64,000 bases of DNA from Raphanus sativus (Eukaryota > Streptophyta > Magnoliopsida > Brassicales > Brassicaceae): assembly GCF_000801105.2 (NCBI RefSeq), contig NC_079512.1, positions 33,559,848 to 33,623,847 on the forward strand. Direction: 5' to 3'. Below the pieces are notes generated by a model that searched no databases, was not told the origin of the DNA, and was given only the letters and a program-made list of their open reading frames with translations. A program made the translations under genes and the position numbers. Positions 49,301 through 60,041 of this stretch are shown in pieces (the first letter of the stretch is position 1; each line of letters begins with the position of its first letter).

Positions 49301-50838
49301 TTGCAAGCCCCAGGATCTTCTAGCTATAATTTTGAAGCTGGTTACTTCTTTTATCAGATGTCTGCCGTAGTAGTTCTCGGATTCGTGAAGGACGCAAAGC
49401 ATCATGTTGATGTCCAAGGCTTTAACGTCTACCACAAAAATCGGCTCATCAAGGTTTCCTTCTGTTTAAATCTGGACTTCATATTTACATGTATTGCTTT
49501 CTAACTTGTTTTTTAACAGCCATTTTGGAGGATATGGAATGCAACAGGGAGTGATGGTCGTGGAGTCATAGGTATGAGTTTTAATCTGGAAGTTAATAAT
49601 AATGTTATTGGCTTTACTCTACGTGAAGATAAATAATGTTGGTTTCTTCTGCTAATAGGTGTCCTGGAAGCTAATTTTGTTGAGCCTGCACATGATAAGC
49701 AAGGGTTTGAGCGTACAACAGTTCTCTCTAGGCTCGAAACACGGCTAATTCAGATGCAGAAAATATATTGGTCTGGTTCTTTTCTCATCTTGTTCAAAAC
49801 CAAACGCTTGACTTTGATGTTGCAGGGCTTATATTGTTTCCATCTTACTTTGATCAGGAACACCAACTGTCACAAAATTGGCTATGCTCCAAGGCGAAAC
49901 AAAAACGAGCATGGTCACAGAGGTAAAAGTGTCCTTTTTATTAGTTTTAAACGTTTATACTAATTTGAACAATCATTTTTTAAAAAAAGTTTTGATCGGA
50001 TTGTAGACAGATCACCCGAAAATGATCCTGAAGGATATGCTCCATCGGGCATCAAGTCTCGAGCTTCTGACAAGTTCTACTCAAGTTCATATCAGAATCA
50101 TAGAGGGGACAATGGTGTGTCAGGGAAAGATAGTTCAATGGTAAATACTCCCTAAATCCAAAAAAAAGAAAGTGAAAATCCTCAAAGGGCTTTCCATTGT
50201 AATAGATATTTCATTTTTTTTTCTCCTTGGTGCTCTCAGTATCTGCAAGAGGAGCTGCGACGTGAGAGAGAGCGCAGCAAGACACTTGAAGCTGAGGTAT
50301 GGTTTCCTACTCTCTGGTATTTTTTTCACTCATGATGAAAACCTTCTGTGGTTGATATAGGTTGAATTAGCAAGGCAAAAAATAGAAGAAATGAGCAAAG
50401 AGCGAGAGAATCTAATCGAAATATTCACAGAGGAAAGAGACAGACGTGATGTAGAGGAGGAAAGTCTGAGAAATAAGCTAGAGGTTCCTCCCCTCCTCAT
50501 TCACTTAATAAACCTTTCTACCTTAGACCATCTCCAACCCACCTCTATTTTAATCTCTATATTTTCTTCTAAAATAGAGAAACTTTATTATAGAGGAGGA
50601 TTTGCTCCAATGTATGCCTCTATAATAGAGTTTCTCTATTTATAGAGGAAAATATAGAGATATGCTATTTCAATCTCTAAATAATAGAAAAAAATAGAAG
50701 TGTACATTGGAGATGCTCTTATAATCTGTACGCTCACCTTTTAAATAAAACTTGCAGGAGGCATCAAACACAATCGAAGAGTTGTTGAATAAGATTAAAA
50801 TGCTGGAGGGATCTAAAGGCCCGAGCTGGAGACGTTAG
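46397..50838 (+). CDS. MORC7: MORC-family GHKL ATPase (MORC7-type)
   Basis: Nuclear ATPase that compacts chromatin and supports RNA-directed DNA methylation and gene silencing in plants. The first exon (from 46397) encodes MDNDVKQENLQTPTPPPPPA and a disordered acidic, Pro-rich N-terminus (ETVTLVDLCSSDDSDLEQDV). The GHKL core follows: HPKFLHSNATSHKWALGAFA, ELLDNALDEV (ATP/Mg N-box), LLIEDNGGGMDPEKM (G1), MSLGYSAKSK, YGNGFKTSTMRLG (G2) and an S5-like region (LTYKHSLRSYASILYLRIPP; KPFWRIWNATGSDGRGVIGV). A C-terminal coiled coil (YLQEELRRERERSKTLEAEV to EEASNTIEELLNKIKMLEGS) ends PSWRR, TAG 50836-50838. About 18-20 exons; some borders near 49.7-49.9 kb are uncertain. One late intron contains a Tourist-like MITE. 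Confidence 0.92.
50526..50718. mobile_element. Tourist-like (PIF/Harbinger) MITE, 193 bp, in a MORC7 intron
   Basis: Ends GACCATCTCCAA (50526) and TTGGAGATGCTC (to 50718) are inverted repeats with one mismatch. They are flanked on both sides by TTA (50523-50525, 50719-50721), the 3-bp duplication of PIF/Harbinger elements. The interior is AT-rich with self-complementary TCTATTTTA/TAAAATAGA blocks that would fold in the pre-mRNA. Confidence 0.82.
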
Positions 50839-51463
50839 GCATTGAACTTTTATATTACTGGAAGTTACAAATTATCAAAAAAAATGTATCTCTATTTGAT
50901 TAATGGCTCGACCTGCATTAGGGGGTTGAATGCATGTTGTAGATTAGTGTAAGTGTTTGGCCTTCGATTTTTTTCTTTTCATTTTTACAAACTGGCGAAT
51001 TTCTAGCTGTAGCATAAGCCAGTTGTCATGTCTGTAACATTAGTGATTTCCATGTAAAAAAACAACCAGAATGAGTAATAATTTGTGCTGACTTGCTAGA
51101 ATCCACGATGATATATTTATTTCCATACCATTACTGTATAAGAATTTATGTTTGTTTGATTTGATGCCAGGATGTTTCAAAGCTACAGTTGTTCTTTTCT
51201 CTATTATTGAAAGGAGAGAAGCGTGTGTGATTAATAAGGTCAACTAAAGAAGTGGGAATCATTCAAAACAAAATTGAAAAAAAAAAAAAAATGAAATGAA
51301 GAAGAGATGGGCATGGGAAGGTTATATATGTTATGAAGCAGACCAAAGCTCTGCAAAATCCTGTTGTATCAATGACACACCCTTGTGTTGTCTGTCAAAG
51401 CAAAAAAATTGCCTTATATGTAGTGTATTTATTGTCCATTCGCAGACAAAGTATACTATATAG

Positions 51464-51527
51464 TATATACTCTTCAATCTTTTTCAAAAAAAAATTATAT
51501 ACTCTTCAATCTTTTTCAAAAAAAAAT
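51464..51527. repeat. perfect 2-copy tandem repeat of 32 bp
   Basis: Copies 51464-51495 and 51496-51527 each begin TATATACTCTTCAATC and end CAAAAAAAAAT. It is adjacent to the insertion at 51601-51655 and could reflect the same process or simple slippage. Confidence 0.8.
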
Positions 51528-51600
51528 TGTACAAGTTCACATTCTTTTTGAACTTAGATCAAAAGAATATGCAATAATAATTCATATTTTGTTAGAAAAC

Positions 51601-51655
51601 TACTGAGAGCAAATGTTTTTTTTTTTTTTTGAACTGATACTGAGAGCAAATGTTT
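51601..51655 (-). repeat. short poly(A)-ending insertion with 18-bp TSD
   Basis: Perfect direct repeats TACTGAGAGCAAATGTTT at 51601-51618 and 51638-51655 flank a 19-bp insert that on the minus strand reads TCAGTTC followed by 12 A. Confidence 0.68.
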
Positions 51656-52888
51656 AAACAAAAAAAGGTCAATTTGTCATATTGTAACCTTCTCTGCCAG
51701 TCAAATAAAAGTAAAACTCACTCTCTGTTTACGTTTTTATCGGCTTACTTCTGTCCGTTGGTTTGGCTTTTGTTTGGCCTTACTCTCGTTTATAGAATCA
51801 AAATTTCATTTTCTTCTTTTTTTCCTGTCTCAAAGATTAAAGTTAAGTTGGTCAATCTTTATTTAAAAAGGTCTCTATATTCTTTTCCAAAACTTAACTA
51901 ACCTATTTTCGAGGTAGTAAATAAATGTAAACCATTCAAATATATGTTATGAAATATTCCAGTGCGAGTTTACGATGGTTCATTAGAAAAGACCTCGATT
52001 TCATTCCCAGCTTCAAATGGGACTTTCAAAAGCAAATAGTAAGAACAAGTGGACCGTGGTAATAGAGGAGAATATAAACTTTAACCCTATTGCTCTCTTG
52101 CTCTACAGATGGTACGCCGTCTACTGCAAAAATGTGTACAAAAAAACATATCATCATCGCCATCATAAGTGCCATTAAAGACCCGTGTAAAAGAGACTCG
52201 TGTGCTTCTGATACTCCCCACGTGAGAATGTGACGATTCAATAATTACATAAATAATTACCCAATCTTCTTAATCTGATAAACAATACAAACCAATCATT
52301 ATTCCCTTCACACCCGCACACGGGGTCGATCCAAAGTTAATATCTGTTAAATTACGTTTCCATCCTTATAATGTTTTGGTCTCTATTGCGATTTTGTTTG
52401 GCATTTTTCGACACAACTGCTTTCAATGAACGTACTAGTCCATTTTTGGTTTGGACACGAGTGATATCACACAATAACCATTCCCATAGTTGATAACGGT
52501 TTTTTCATTTATGGGTTTCAATCAATTGTTCAAGGATTGATACCACTCTATGTGGTGGACCATTTATTTTTCATGGAACAACAAACCAATTAAATTTAAA
52601 TAGAACACATAATTTCCCAACCTAAAAATACTCCATATAAACCAGAAACAAATATTCCATATAAACAAAAAAGTACATAATTTCTTATTTTCTTACATAT
52701 GAAGTAAATGAGTATCATGCATTCTTTTTGCATTTACATTCAAGATCATATAATAAACTGAAGTATCAAATTTATGAGATAAATACAAAAACTAACGTGC
52801 TGTTAATTTTATAGTACAAAGGAGATATTCATATACTTTAGTTCATTATTCGAATACAATAAGAAAATACTGATACGGCAATCTTTTA

Positions 52889-53241
52889 ACCAAAATTAGT
52901 ACTAATATAGTTAGTTAAAGCAAAGCTAGATAACGAACTATAAACACGTCAATGGTGGTGTGCAATCTCTCTCCCTTTTCTACATCCTAATGATAAAATC
53001 GAAGTAATCAAAATAACGAAAAGAATACAAGAGGTAACGTGATGTCAATTTATTTTATTAGTGCATAATTATATAACTGCTGTAAGCCTGTAACGAATCA
53101 AATACAAATATTGGTTTATTGTCATTTTAGCAAAAATTAGTATATTTAGTTAAAGGTAGTGAGATATTATAAATAAATAAATAAATAAAAGTAACAGTCC
53201 AAAAAATGTTGGACTATAAATACGTCTCTGGTGGTGTGTAA
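52889..53241 (+). promoter_or_regulatory. TPD1 core promoter, present in two diverged copies
   Basis: Proximal copy: TATAAATA at 53215-53222 in context GGACTATAAATACGTCTCTG, followed by GTGGTGTGTAATGG; CAAAAATTAGTATATTTAGT lies upstream (from 53131). Distal copy: TATAAACA at 52939-52946 in context GAACTATAAACACGTCAATG, followed by GTGGTGTGCAAT, with CAAAATTAGTAC and TTAGTTAAAG upstream (from 52891). The TATA boxes are 276 bp apart. The proximal one probably drives TPD1. Confidence 0.65.
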
Positions 53242-53670
53242 TGGTAACACAAGAGACGAGAATCATCTCTCATTCTCTTCTCTCCCATACACTCCTCTCT
53301 CTCTCTCTCTCTACCCCTCAGCGACACCACCAGTCACTCGCAGAGAGAAGAAGTCGAAAGATAACATCAAAAAAGGTGAGTAGCTTTTTGTAAATCGATT
53401 CTCTCTCATATTTCAAATCAGATTAAACAAAAAGCGAGTGATACTCGGAGCCGCGTGAACATCGATTTTCTGTCTAGCTCACTGTTCATCGACGTGATTT
53501 GATAACTAGTACAAGTCGCGTCGTCTGATTTGATACTCAAAAAGTTCTTCCTCTGATTTTGTTTTTTCTTTTTTAAATACAGATTTTCAGTGTTAGTCAG
53601 AGCGATTCACAGAGAAGACGAGAGTGAGATTTCTTCATCACAGCTTCAGTTTTCCCGAACGTCTGTGCTC

Positions 53671-54928
53671 ATGAGCCGACGGCGACTTCTGTTATCGGCG
53701 ACGCTACTCTCGTATTTGCTTCACGGAATGGCTCTCGTCTCCGTCGTAGCCTCCGGTAAGTACAGAAAACCCTAAAACAAAATGTCGATTGATTCGTTTT
53801 TCTATTTATCACTTTTTATAATTTGCTGATTATTATTAATGGTTGATGATGTATCTATCAGGCGTGGAGGAGGTTAGTAGAGATAACGTGGATTTGACCA
53901 AAACGACGACGTTAACCACCTCTACTACGCATCGGAAGATGCTCCATCTCTCTCATGGTAAGTGGTAAAATCCAAAAAATAAAAAACTCATACCAAATCG
54001 GTGATTAGTACGTCCTATGCGTTGATTTTTTTTCCTTTTACTGTGTTTGTGATAAGTCCCCTGTGAAAATACACACACACCTTTCCTGATGCGCTCATCG
54101 TCGTCCTTTCTGTTTTTTTTTTGTTAATATTCACAGTGTCGTCAGTGTTTTTGCACGTCTGTGTTTTCTTGCTCCCTTTTTGTTTCTTTGTTCGTTATGC
54201 TTTTTTCTTGGGTGGGCCCATTTTATGAGCCTCATGACTTGTCTATAACTGAAAACATATAAACATTATCTTAAAGAGATTTTTTTTTCAATTGTCGGAC
54301 ATTTTTTCATGCAATTGGATGATATCAAAAATATACATAAAAATCGTCCTTTGAATTTTTTTATTTGAATTAGTTTAAAACAATTTTTTTTTTTTTTTGG
54401 GAATTGGTTCTAGCTGATTCTACCTTCTTGTTTGACTGATGAGACCGTAGACGGCGTACAACTGTAGAATCCAGCTGTCTATTGATTTACCTTTTTTTTT
54501 TTACTTTAGCATTTCTAAAATTTGAAAAATATTCAAAATTTGTGGAATATTAGCTTAAATTCATCTGTGTGTTTTCTCTTTAACAAGCAGAGACGAGAGC
54601 AGAGCCGGATAGGATCGGAGAGAAGTGCAAGAAGTCTGACATTGTGGTGAACCAAGCAGCGACCGAACCTATGCCCAACGGAATACCCGGTTACACTGTA
54701 GAGATCACGAACCAATGCATGTCTGGATGCAACATCTCGAGGATCCACGTCAGCTGCGGTTGGTTCAGCTCCGTCAAGTTGGTTAACCCGAGAGTTTTCA
54801 AGCGGATTCACTACGACGACTGTCTCGTCAACAACGGGAAACCTCTGCCTTTTGGATCCACGCTCTCCTTCCACTACGCCAACACTTTCCCTTACCGTCT
54901 CGCTGTCTCGTTCGTTACCTGCTCCTGA
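53671..54928 (+). CDS. TPD1: TAPETUM DETERMINANT1-type secreted peptide ligand
   Basis: Small secreted Cys-rich protein; in Arabidopsis TPD1 is the ligand of the receptor kinase EMS1/EXS and fixes tapetal cell fate in the anther. Exon 1 (53671-53755) encodes a signal peptide, [20 protein letters not shown]. Exon 2 (53862-53957) gives [20 protein letters not shown]. Exon 3 (54591-54928) gives the mature domain, [79 protein letters not shown] and SFVTCS-stop. Six Cys residues sit in the conserved spacing. The ATG is the first in the leader; a 5' UTR intron (donor GTGAGT near 53377, acceptor TACAG at about 53577-53581) precedes it. A CT microsatellite (53298-53312) lies in the leader. Confidence 0.92.
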
Positions 54929-55571
54929 GTCCTCCTGATCTTTTTCTTTCTCATATAGGATAAGATGATAGTAGAAACACGGCGGGAAAAACTTAAGATA
55001 CAGGAAGTATGATTGTTATTAATCACATTCATACCACACTCATCCTCTTCTCTTAGGATGTTATATGTTTTTGAGCAACAGTGATATATATAAATATATA
55101 AAAGAATCTATCAACTTTTTCCCCCCTCTCTATGCTTTGCTCGATAACTATGGTTGATACTAGTAGCTGGAAAGTGTAAAAAATCCTCAGGGTTTATGAT
55201 TCTCACATTCTGTGACTTGCTACAAGTTTCTCACTCCTTTCACTGGAAGCACCTAATTGCATAACACCTAACTTTTCAAAACACCTAATGAACTACAAAA
55301 TTGTACAAAACACATAAAATTCAAAATGTTTTTTCTGTCGCCTGGTATGAACTTTATTTTTCCCTTGAAGATCATTCAATTCTACTTCGATTGTTCTCAA
55401 AATGGACTCTGTATTAATATGTAGTGGTGCGGAAGGAATTATGAATACGAATAAAAGCACAACGATCTTATCTTTCATAGATACATATTAAATTATCTTC
55501 ATCACACGTAATCAATCATTTAGAGCTAATAACCTATACATATTCCGTTTATTACAGTAAAAGCTTGGACG

Positions 55572-56831
55572 TAGGGGTGTCAAAATGGGTCATGATCCAT
55601 GGGTTTGACCCAACCCAAACTGACCCATTAACCCAAATGAATTGTTTATTTTTGATCCAATGGATTGATGGGTTAACAAGTTAATGGGTTAACAGATTAA
55701 TGGGTTAACAAGTTAATGGGTTAACAGGTTAATGGGTTAACAAGTTAATGGGTTAACAAGTTAAATAGGTCTATTGGATTGGGTCAATTCTAACCCATTT
55801 AGTTTTTAACTAAAAAATGGTCAAAATCACAAAAACACATTTTCCCACAAAAACCGGAAAAACATAATTTCTCGCCAAAACCGAAAATGCAATTTCCCAC
55901 CAAAATCGTAAAAAAAAAACAATTTCCCGGTAAAACCGGAAAACGCAATTTCCCGCCAAAACAGGAAAACGTAAATTTCCGCAAAAATGGAAAAAACAAA
56001 ATTTTCGCCGAAAACGCAATTTCCCGCCAAAACCGAAAAACACAATTTCCCGTCAAAATCGGAAAACGCAATTTTCCGTCAAAACCGGAAAAACGCAATT
56101 TCCCACCAAAATTGGAATAATGCAATTTCTCGCCAAAACCGGAAAAATGCAATTTCTCGCCAAAACCGGAAAACGCAATTTCCCGGCAAAACCGGAAAAA
56201 CGCAATTTCTCGCCAAAACCGGAAAACGCAATTTCCCGGCAAAACCGGAAAAACGCAATTTCCCGCCAAAACCGGAAAACGGAATTTTCCGGCAAAACCA
56301 GAAAAACGCAATTTCCCGCCAAAACCGGAAAACGGAATTTCCCATCAAAATCGGAAAAACGCAATTTCCCGCCAAACCGGCAAAACGCAATTTCCAGCCA
56401 AACCCGAAAAACGCAATTTCCCATCAAAATCGGAAAACGCAATTTCCCGCCAAAACCGGAAAAATACCATTTCCCGCCAAAACCGAAAAACCTAATTTTT
56501 GCCAAAATCGAAAAACGTAATTTTCTGCCGAAACCGGAAAACGCAATTTTTCGCAAAAACCGGAAAAATAAAATTTTCAATTCGATCAACTTGGTCTTAA
56601 TTTAATTTATGTCTCAATTCGATTAACTTGATCTTAATTTAAAAATGGTTCATTATAAAGATGTTGGGTTCATGGATCAACCATTAATCCATCTGACCCA
56701 TTTAATTTAGTGGGTCATGGATCAACCCAACATATTTAATAAATGGATTGGATTGACCCATGACCCATTAATAATCAATCCATTTGGGTTATGGGTTGGG
56801 TTGACCCATTTGACCCATTTTGACACCCCTA
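55572..56831. mobile_element. non-autonomous hAT element, 1260 bp, with internal minisatellite
   Basis: Perfect terminal inverted repeats of 21 bp start TAGGGGTGTCAAAATGGGTC. Exact 8-bp target-site duplications CTTGGACG lie at 55564-55571 and 56832-56839. The 5' subterminal part has a 16-17 bp array around GGGTTAACAAGTTAAT (about 55670-55765). Both ends are rich in TGACCCAT/ATGGGTCA. The middle is a minisatellite. No transposase frame. The exact duplications and perfect ends imply a fairly recent insertion. Confidence 0.92.
55830..56575. repeat. minisatellite, unit 26-28 bp, roughly 27 copies
   Basis: Unit core AATTTCCCGCCAAAACCGG followed by AAAAACGC, with one- or two-base changes and length shifts between units. 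Because many units are 27 nt and lack stops, both strands show long artificial open frames. There are no spacers of differing sequence, so it is not a CRISPR. Confidence 0.92.
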
Positions 56832-57068
56832 CTTGGACGCGAGTGAAGTATACCAGATTGTATGAACAAAAACAAATAAGGGACAACAGATTCAAAAGAA
56901 TCTAATCATTTTCTACACATTCAGAGCTTGCATTTCCAGGTGTTATGATACTCCACAGCTTAGAGGGAAGCTTTACTTTACTTTTCTTTCCTTTTTTTTT
57001 GGTGGTTGTTGTTTTCTTCTGTACCTGAAGAGTTGAGGATGGTCTGTATGATACATGTCTTGCTCCCT

Positions 57069-58179
57069 TTACAAAATGGTGCATGTGCATATAACCGACT
57101 TTGGTGCTTTATCGACCTTCTTCTCTGTTCAGTCAAACATGTTTTTTAACTGTTAGTTAGGATTTTCGTCAACATTAGTTCAGGAATCAAAGCCTTAGTT
57201 TCAATCATTCCATCAAGCTTGCGTAAAGTAAATCACTAATACAATTGTTTAGGGTTGCAAACACTTTGGAGCCACTCTCTAGAAGGTTTTAATAAACAAA
57301 CATCATACTGACCAACAATGAATCCATGATATTCTTTCCCTCGTGGCCTCCCCTACTCTCTGAGGCCAAACAAACTAAGTATACTCAATACTACTAAACA
57401 TGTATGCATTTTACTATTTATACCGACCCTAGTCACCGACTAACTCGCTCTGATGTAGACTTCTTATCAGTCTTAATGTAAATGACTAGAGACAGAAAAC
57501 GGATATAAGAATCAACAGTACAAGTGACAAGATAAAATAACACAAGAAGTCTGATATAAAATGTGCTGGAAGCTCTAAGCAAACAAAGATCTCCATGAAG
57601 AAGAAAAAAAGAAAAGAGAGAGAACACTTTGACCTGATTTAGTTTTAGCTGGAGAAGGCTGTACAACAACATGCATCACAGTAACTCCACCACCTGCAGT
57701 CTCTCCAAAAGGAGTCTTACACTGGCCAACAGTCTTGTTGTTCTCCAAGATCTTACCCGAGCTGATCAGCTTTACTTCGTTTATCCCCTTTGGAACAACT
57801 GTTTTGCCTACAAAACACACACACACAAAAAGGAGCATTTAAACGAAATTGATCACCACGCCATAATTCACAAAGACTTTGTTTTTTTCTTCTTACTAAT
57901 CATCAGTTCATGATTGTAACTTCATTCAAGTGAAGTAATAACCATTCTACAGCTCTTTCTACCGACAAATAGCAAAATTCAGGGAGACTCAACACGAATT
58001 CGATTTTTTTTTAAACAGAAAAATCGAAACTTGAGAAGGTATAAGAAACCTTTGGGCCAATCAGAGACGACCCTTTGCTTCAAAAAATCAACAGTAGAGG
58101 CAGCTGAATAACGAAAGGGTCCGATGTCGGAGCCATCGTAGAGCCTGAACTTGATATCTATCGACTCCTCCTCCGGCAT
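57069..58179 (-). CDS. MUB3: membrane-anchored ubiquitin-fold protein (MUB3-type)
   Basis: Ubiquitin-fold protein fixed to the plasma membrane by a lipid; MUBs bind and tether certain E2 ubiquitin-conjugating enzymes. Exon 1 (58179-58050) starts MPEEESIDIKFRLYDGSDIG. Exon 2 (57807-57634) reads KTVVPKGINEVKLISSGKIL to GGGVTVMHVVVQPSPAKTKS. Exon 3 (57124-57069) reads EKKVDKAPKSVICTCTIL and TAA at 57069-57071. The three exons total 360 nt, giving 119 residues, the normal length. The C-terminal CTIL box is a CaaX prenylation site of geranylgeranyl type (final Leu), and the Cys two residues before it could be acylated. Exon 3 lies 500 bases from exon 2 and is easily missed; the phase and the lipid box support it. 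Confidence 0.94.
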
Positions 58180-58743
58180 CTCCTTTGAACTTCTCTCAGA
58201 CGACCTCCAAAAAACGCAATCCCGATTCTCCAAAAAAAAAACCAGACTTCAACACAACTGTCTTCAGATCTGAAACAGTTCCAATCAAAAAGTAGAATCA
58301 GAGGTTGTTGCTTCGACAAGGACAGAGAAACATTAATTAAAAGACAATCAAGGGGAGAGGGGAAGGGGAGGGAATCAAAATACAGAACATTAGCTCTCTC
58401 TCTGTCTCTTTCTTTCGATTTCGACTTTGGGATCGTTGAAAAAGTTGAAGGAAGGAAGGAGAAAAGCTTTTGACAATTGCTCAAGAGTCGGAGTCCACCG
58501 AATCGAATCTCAAGCCCCCAACGGTTTTTCACCTTTTTTTCTTTTGCTTCTCTTTTCGTCTACTTCTCCATCAACCGACGTCGTTTATACTTTTCAATTA
58601 ATCGTGGTGAAACGGTAATCGAGTTGGAAACTGTTCCCACCTTCTTGATGACAGTTAAAATGTTCCCACCATTTTTTTCTTATTGATAAAATGATTGTCA
58701 AATGGGCTGTTATTTGACATGAAATTTATATTTTAATCATTTA
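58180..58743. other. MUB3 5' leader and promoter
   Basis: Pyrimidine-rich leader on the minus strand (to about 58420) and upstream promoter sequence. No gene seen. Confidence 0.5.
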
Positions 58744-58982
58744 TTCCCTCCGTTTCAAATTATATGTCGTTCTAGAGAAAATTTTTTGTTTCAAAATAAG
58801 TGTCGTTTTCGGTTTTCAATACAAAATTTATTGACAATATTCCCTTTTCTATTTTTCTATTGGTTAATATATGGTTAGGTGTATTGGTAATAGTGTTTTT
58901 ATTTTGGAAATATGTAAAATTAAATGTTTTCTTAATATGTGTGCATAAGGTTAGAACGACATATAATATGAAACGGAGGGAG
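58744..58982. mobile_element. Stowaway-like (Tc1/mariner) MITE, 239 bp
   Basis: Terminal inverted repeats of about 30 bp: TTCCCTCCGTTTCAAATTAT at the left and, as reverse complement of the right end, CTCCCTCCGTTTCATATTAT, both continuing ATGTCGTTCTA. Flanking TA dinucleotides (58742-58743, 58983-58984) are the Stowaway target duplication. No coding capacity. Confidence 0.9.
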
Positions 58983-59254
58983 TATATGTTTATATAAGTT
59001 TCTTATCTTTGACAAGTGTGATAGTAGGAGGAAAATTGCAGTACAGAAAAATAAGTCCATGTTTTAAGAGTTTCACATTAAAAATTAAGACCAATTTGAA
59101 GTGTGTAAATTATCAGATTATCTTCTTTTCTCTGTCGCATTGTTTATTTATTTACACAAACGGCATTCCTAACACACGAAACTCAAATTTGACTCCGTTG
59201 GTAAGACATTAGCATAGTGCAATCTTTAATATACGAACTCTGTTTTTTATTAAA

Positions 59255-60019
59255 CTAGGACCGACCCGCCCTACGGGCGGGATACAAATTAACAAATAAT
59301 TTAAATAGTTAGATTAAATATTTAACATAAATTGTTATTATTTTTAAATATACATATAAGTTAAATTTTTATATGTTGACTAAATAAACCATATATATTA
59401 TCAGAAAATAGTTATGAATTTTTAAAATAGATATTACTTGTTATTTATTAAAATATGATTTTTTTCTTTTTGCTAAAATATTTAAATGATTTTCTTTTGT
59501 TAAATAATCTATGTTTTAATTATATATATATTAAAAATTGAATGTAGCATTACATCATTTCTTATGATTTTCTGGAGTTGGATGAACCATAAAAAACCGT
59601 GAGATTCTTTAAAAAAAAATATTTTTGCTAGTAGAAAAGAAATAAACCTGTAAATAAATTAACATATTGTTGTTTAGTTTTATATACTTTAGTGGATTAT
59701 CTTATTTCCTTACTAAATTTACCTTTTTACAGTAGATTATTCTTAAAATTGTTTTCTTTTATTTTCTTTTCAACGTGTTATATATATATTTATATTATTT
59801 TATATGTTTATTGTGTGTGTGTTTATGTTAGAATTTGCAAATAATATTTATGGTCTGTAAGAATGTTTGGGCAGCGAGGAATTATATATCTTAAAAAAAT
59901 TATGTTTGATTTTGATGGTTATTTTATGTCTATATTAAAAAGTTGCAGCGTATAGAATATTATATAAGGTTGGATGATGTTACGTGGCCTTTTGATTGTA
60001 TGTTTTTTATAATTCTAGA
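59255..60019 (-). mobile_element. probable non-autonomous Helitron, about 765 bp
   Basis: On the minus strand the 3' end is the hairpin CCCGCCCGTAGGGCGGG followed by TCGGTCCTAG and then T, a good Helitron terminus. A candidate 5' end TCTAGAATTATAAAAAAC starts at 60019 after an A, which would give the expected A/T insertion site. The 3' end is solid; the 5' end is inferred. The interior is AT-rich and non-coding. Confidence 0.55.
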
Positions 60020-60041
60020 TTCACAACTGGTTGGTTAAATG

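Larger units (their letters stand above)
50839..53670. other. 2.8-kb AT-rich spacer, MORC7 3' / TPD1 promoter
   Basis: MORC7 3' UTR, then AT-rich DNA with no supported gene. It contains a 32-bp tandem duplication (51464-51527), a short poly(A) insertion (51601-51655), two diverged copies of the TPD1 core promoter, and the TPD1 5' UTR with an intron. Confidence 0.55.
54929..57068. other. convergent spacer TPD1 / MUB3 carrying an hAT element
   Basis: TPD1 3' UTR, plain AT-rich DNA to 55563, an hAT-type element (55572-56831), then about 230 bp to the MUB3 stop. No gene; long open frames on both strands inside the element come from its minisatellite. Confidence 0.65.

Noticed and set aside
52621..52675. 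Another short insertion between repeats AATACTCCATATAAAC and AATATTCCATATAAAC
   Set aside because: The insert is only about 8 bp without a clear A run; too weak to join the set.
53298..53312. CT repeat as a special regulatory element
   Set aside because: Pyrimidine microsatellites are common in plant 5' leaders; nothing further supports a specific role.
55830..56575. CRISPR-like array
   Set aside because: Eukaryotic nuclear DNA, no unique spacers between repeats, no cas genes; it is a simple tandem array.
55799..56605. Long open frames of 160-178 codons on both strands, rich in Gly-Lys-Leu-Arg-Phe or Asn-Ala-Ile-Ser repeats
   Set aside because: They come from a stop-poor minisatellite unit inside a transposon; all frames are equally repetitive and no family matches.
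58800..58997. Hydrophobic small frame after MUB3, possible remnant of a transporter
   Set aside because: It lies almost wholly within the Stowaway MITE; hydrophobicity reflects T-rich DNA.
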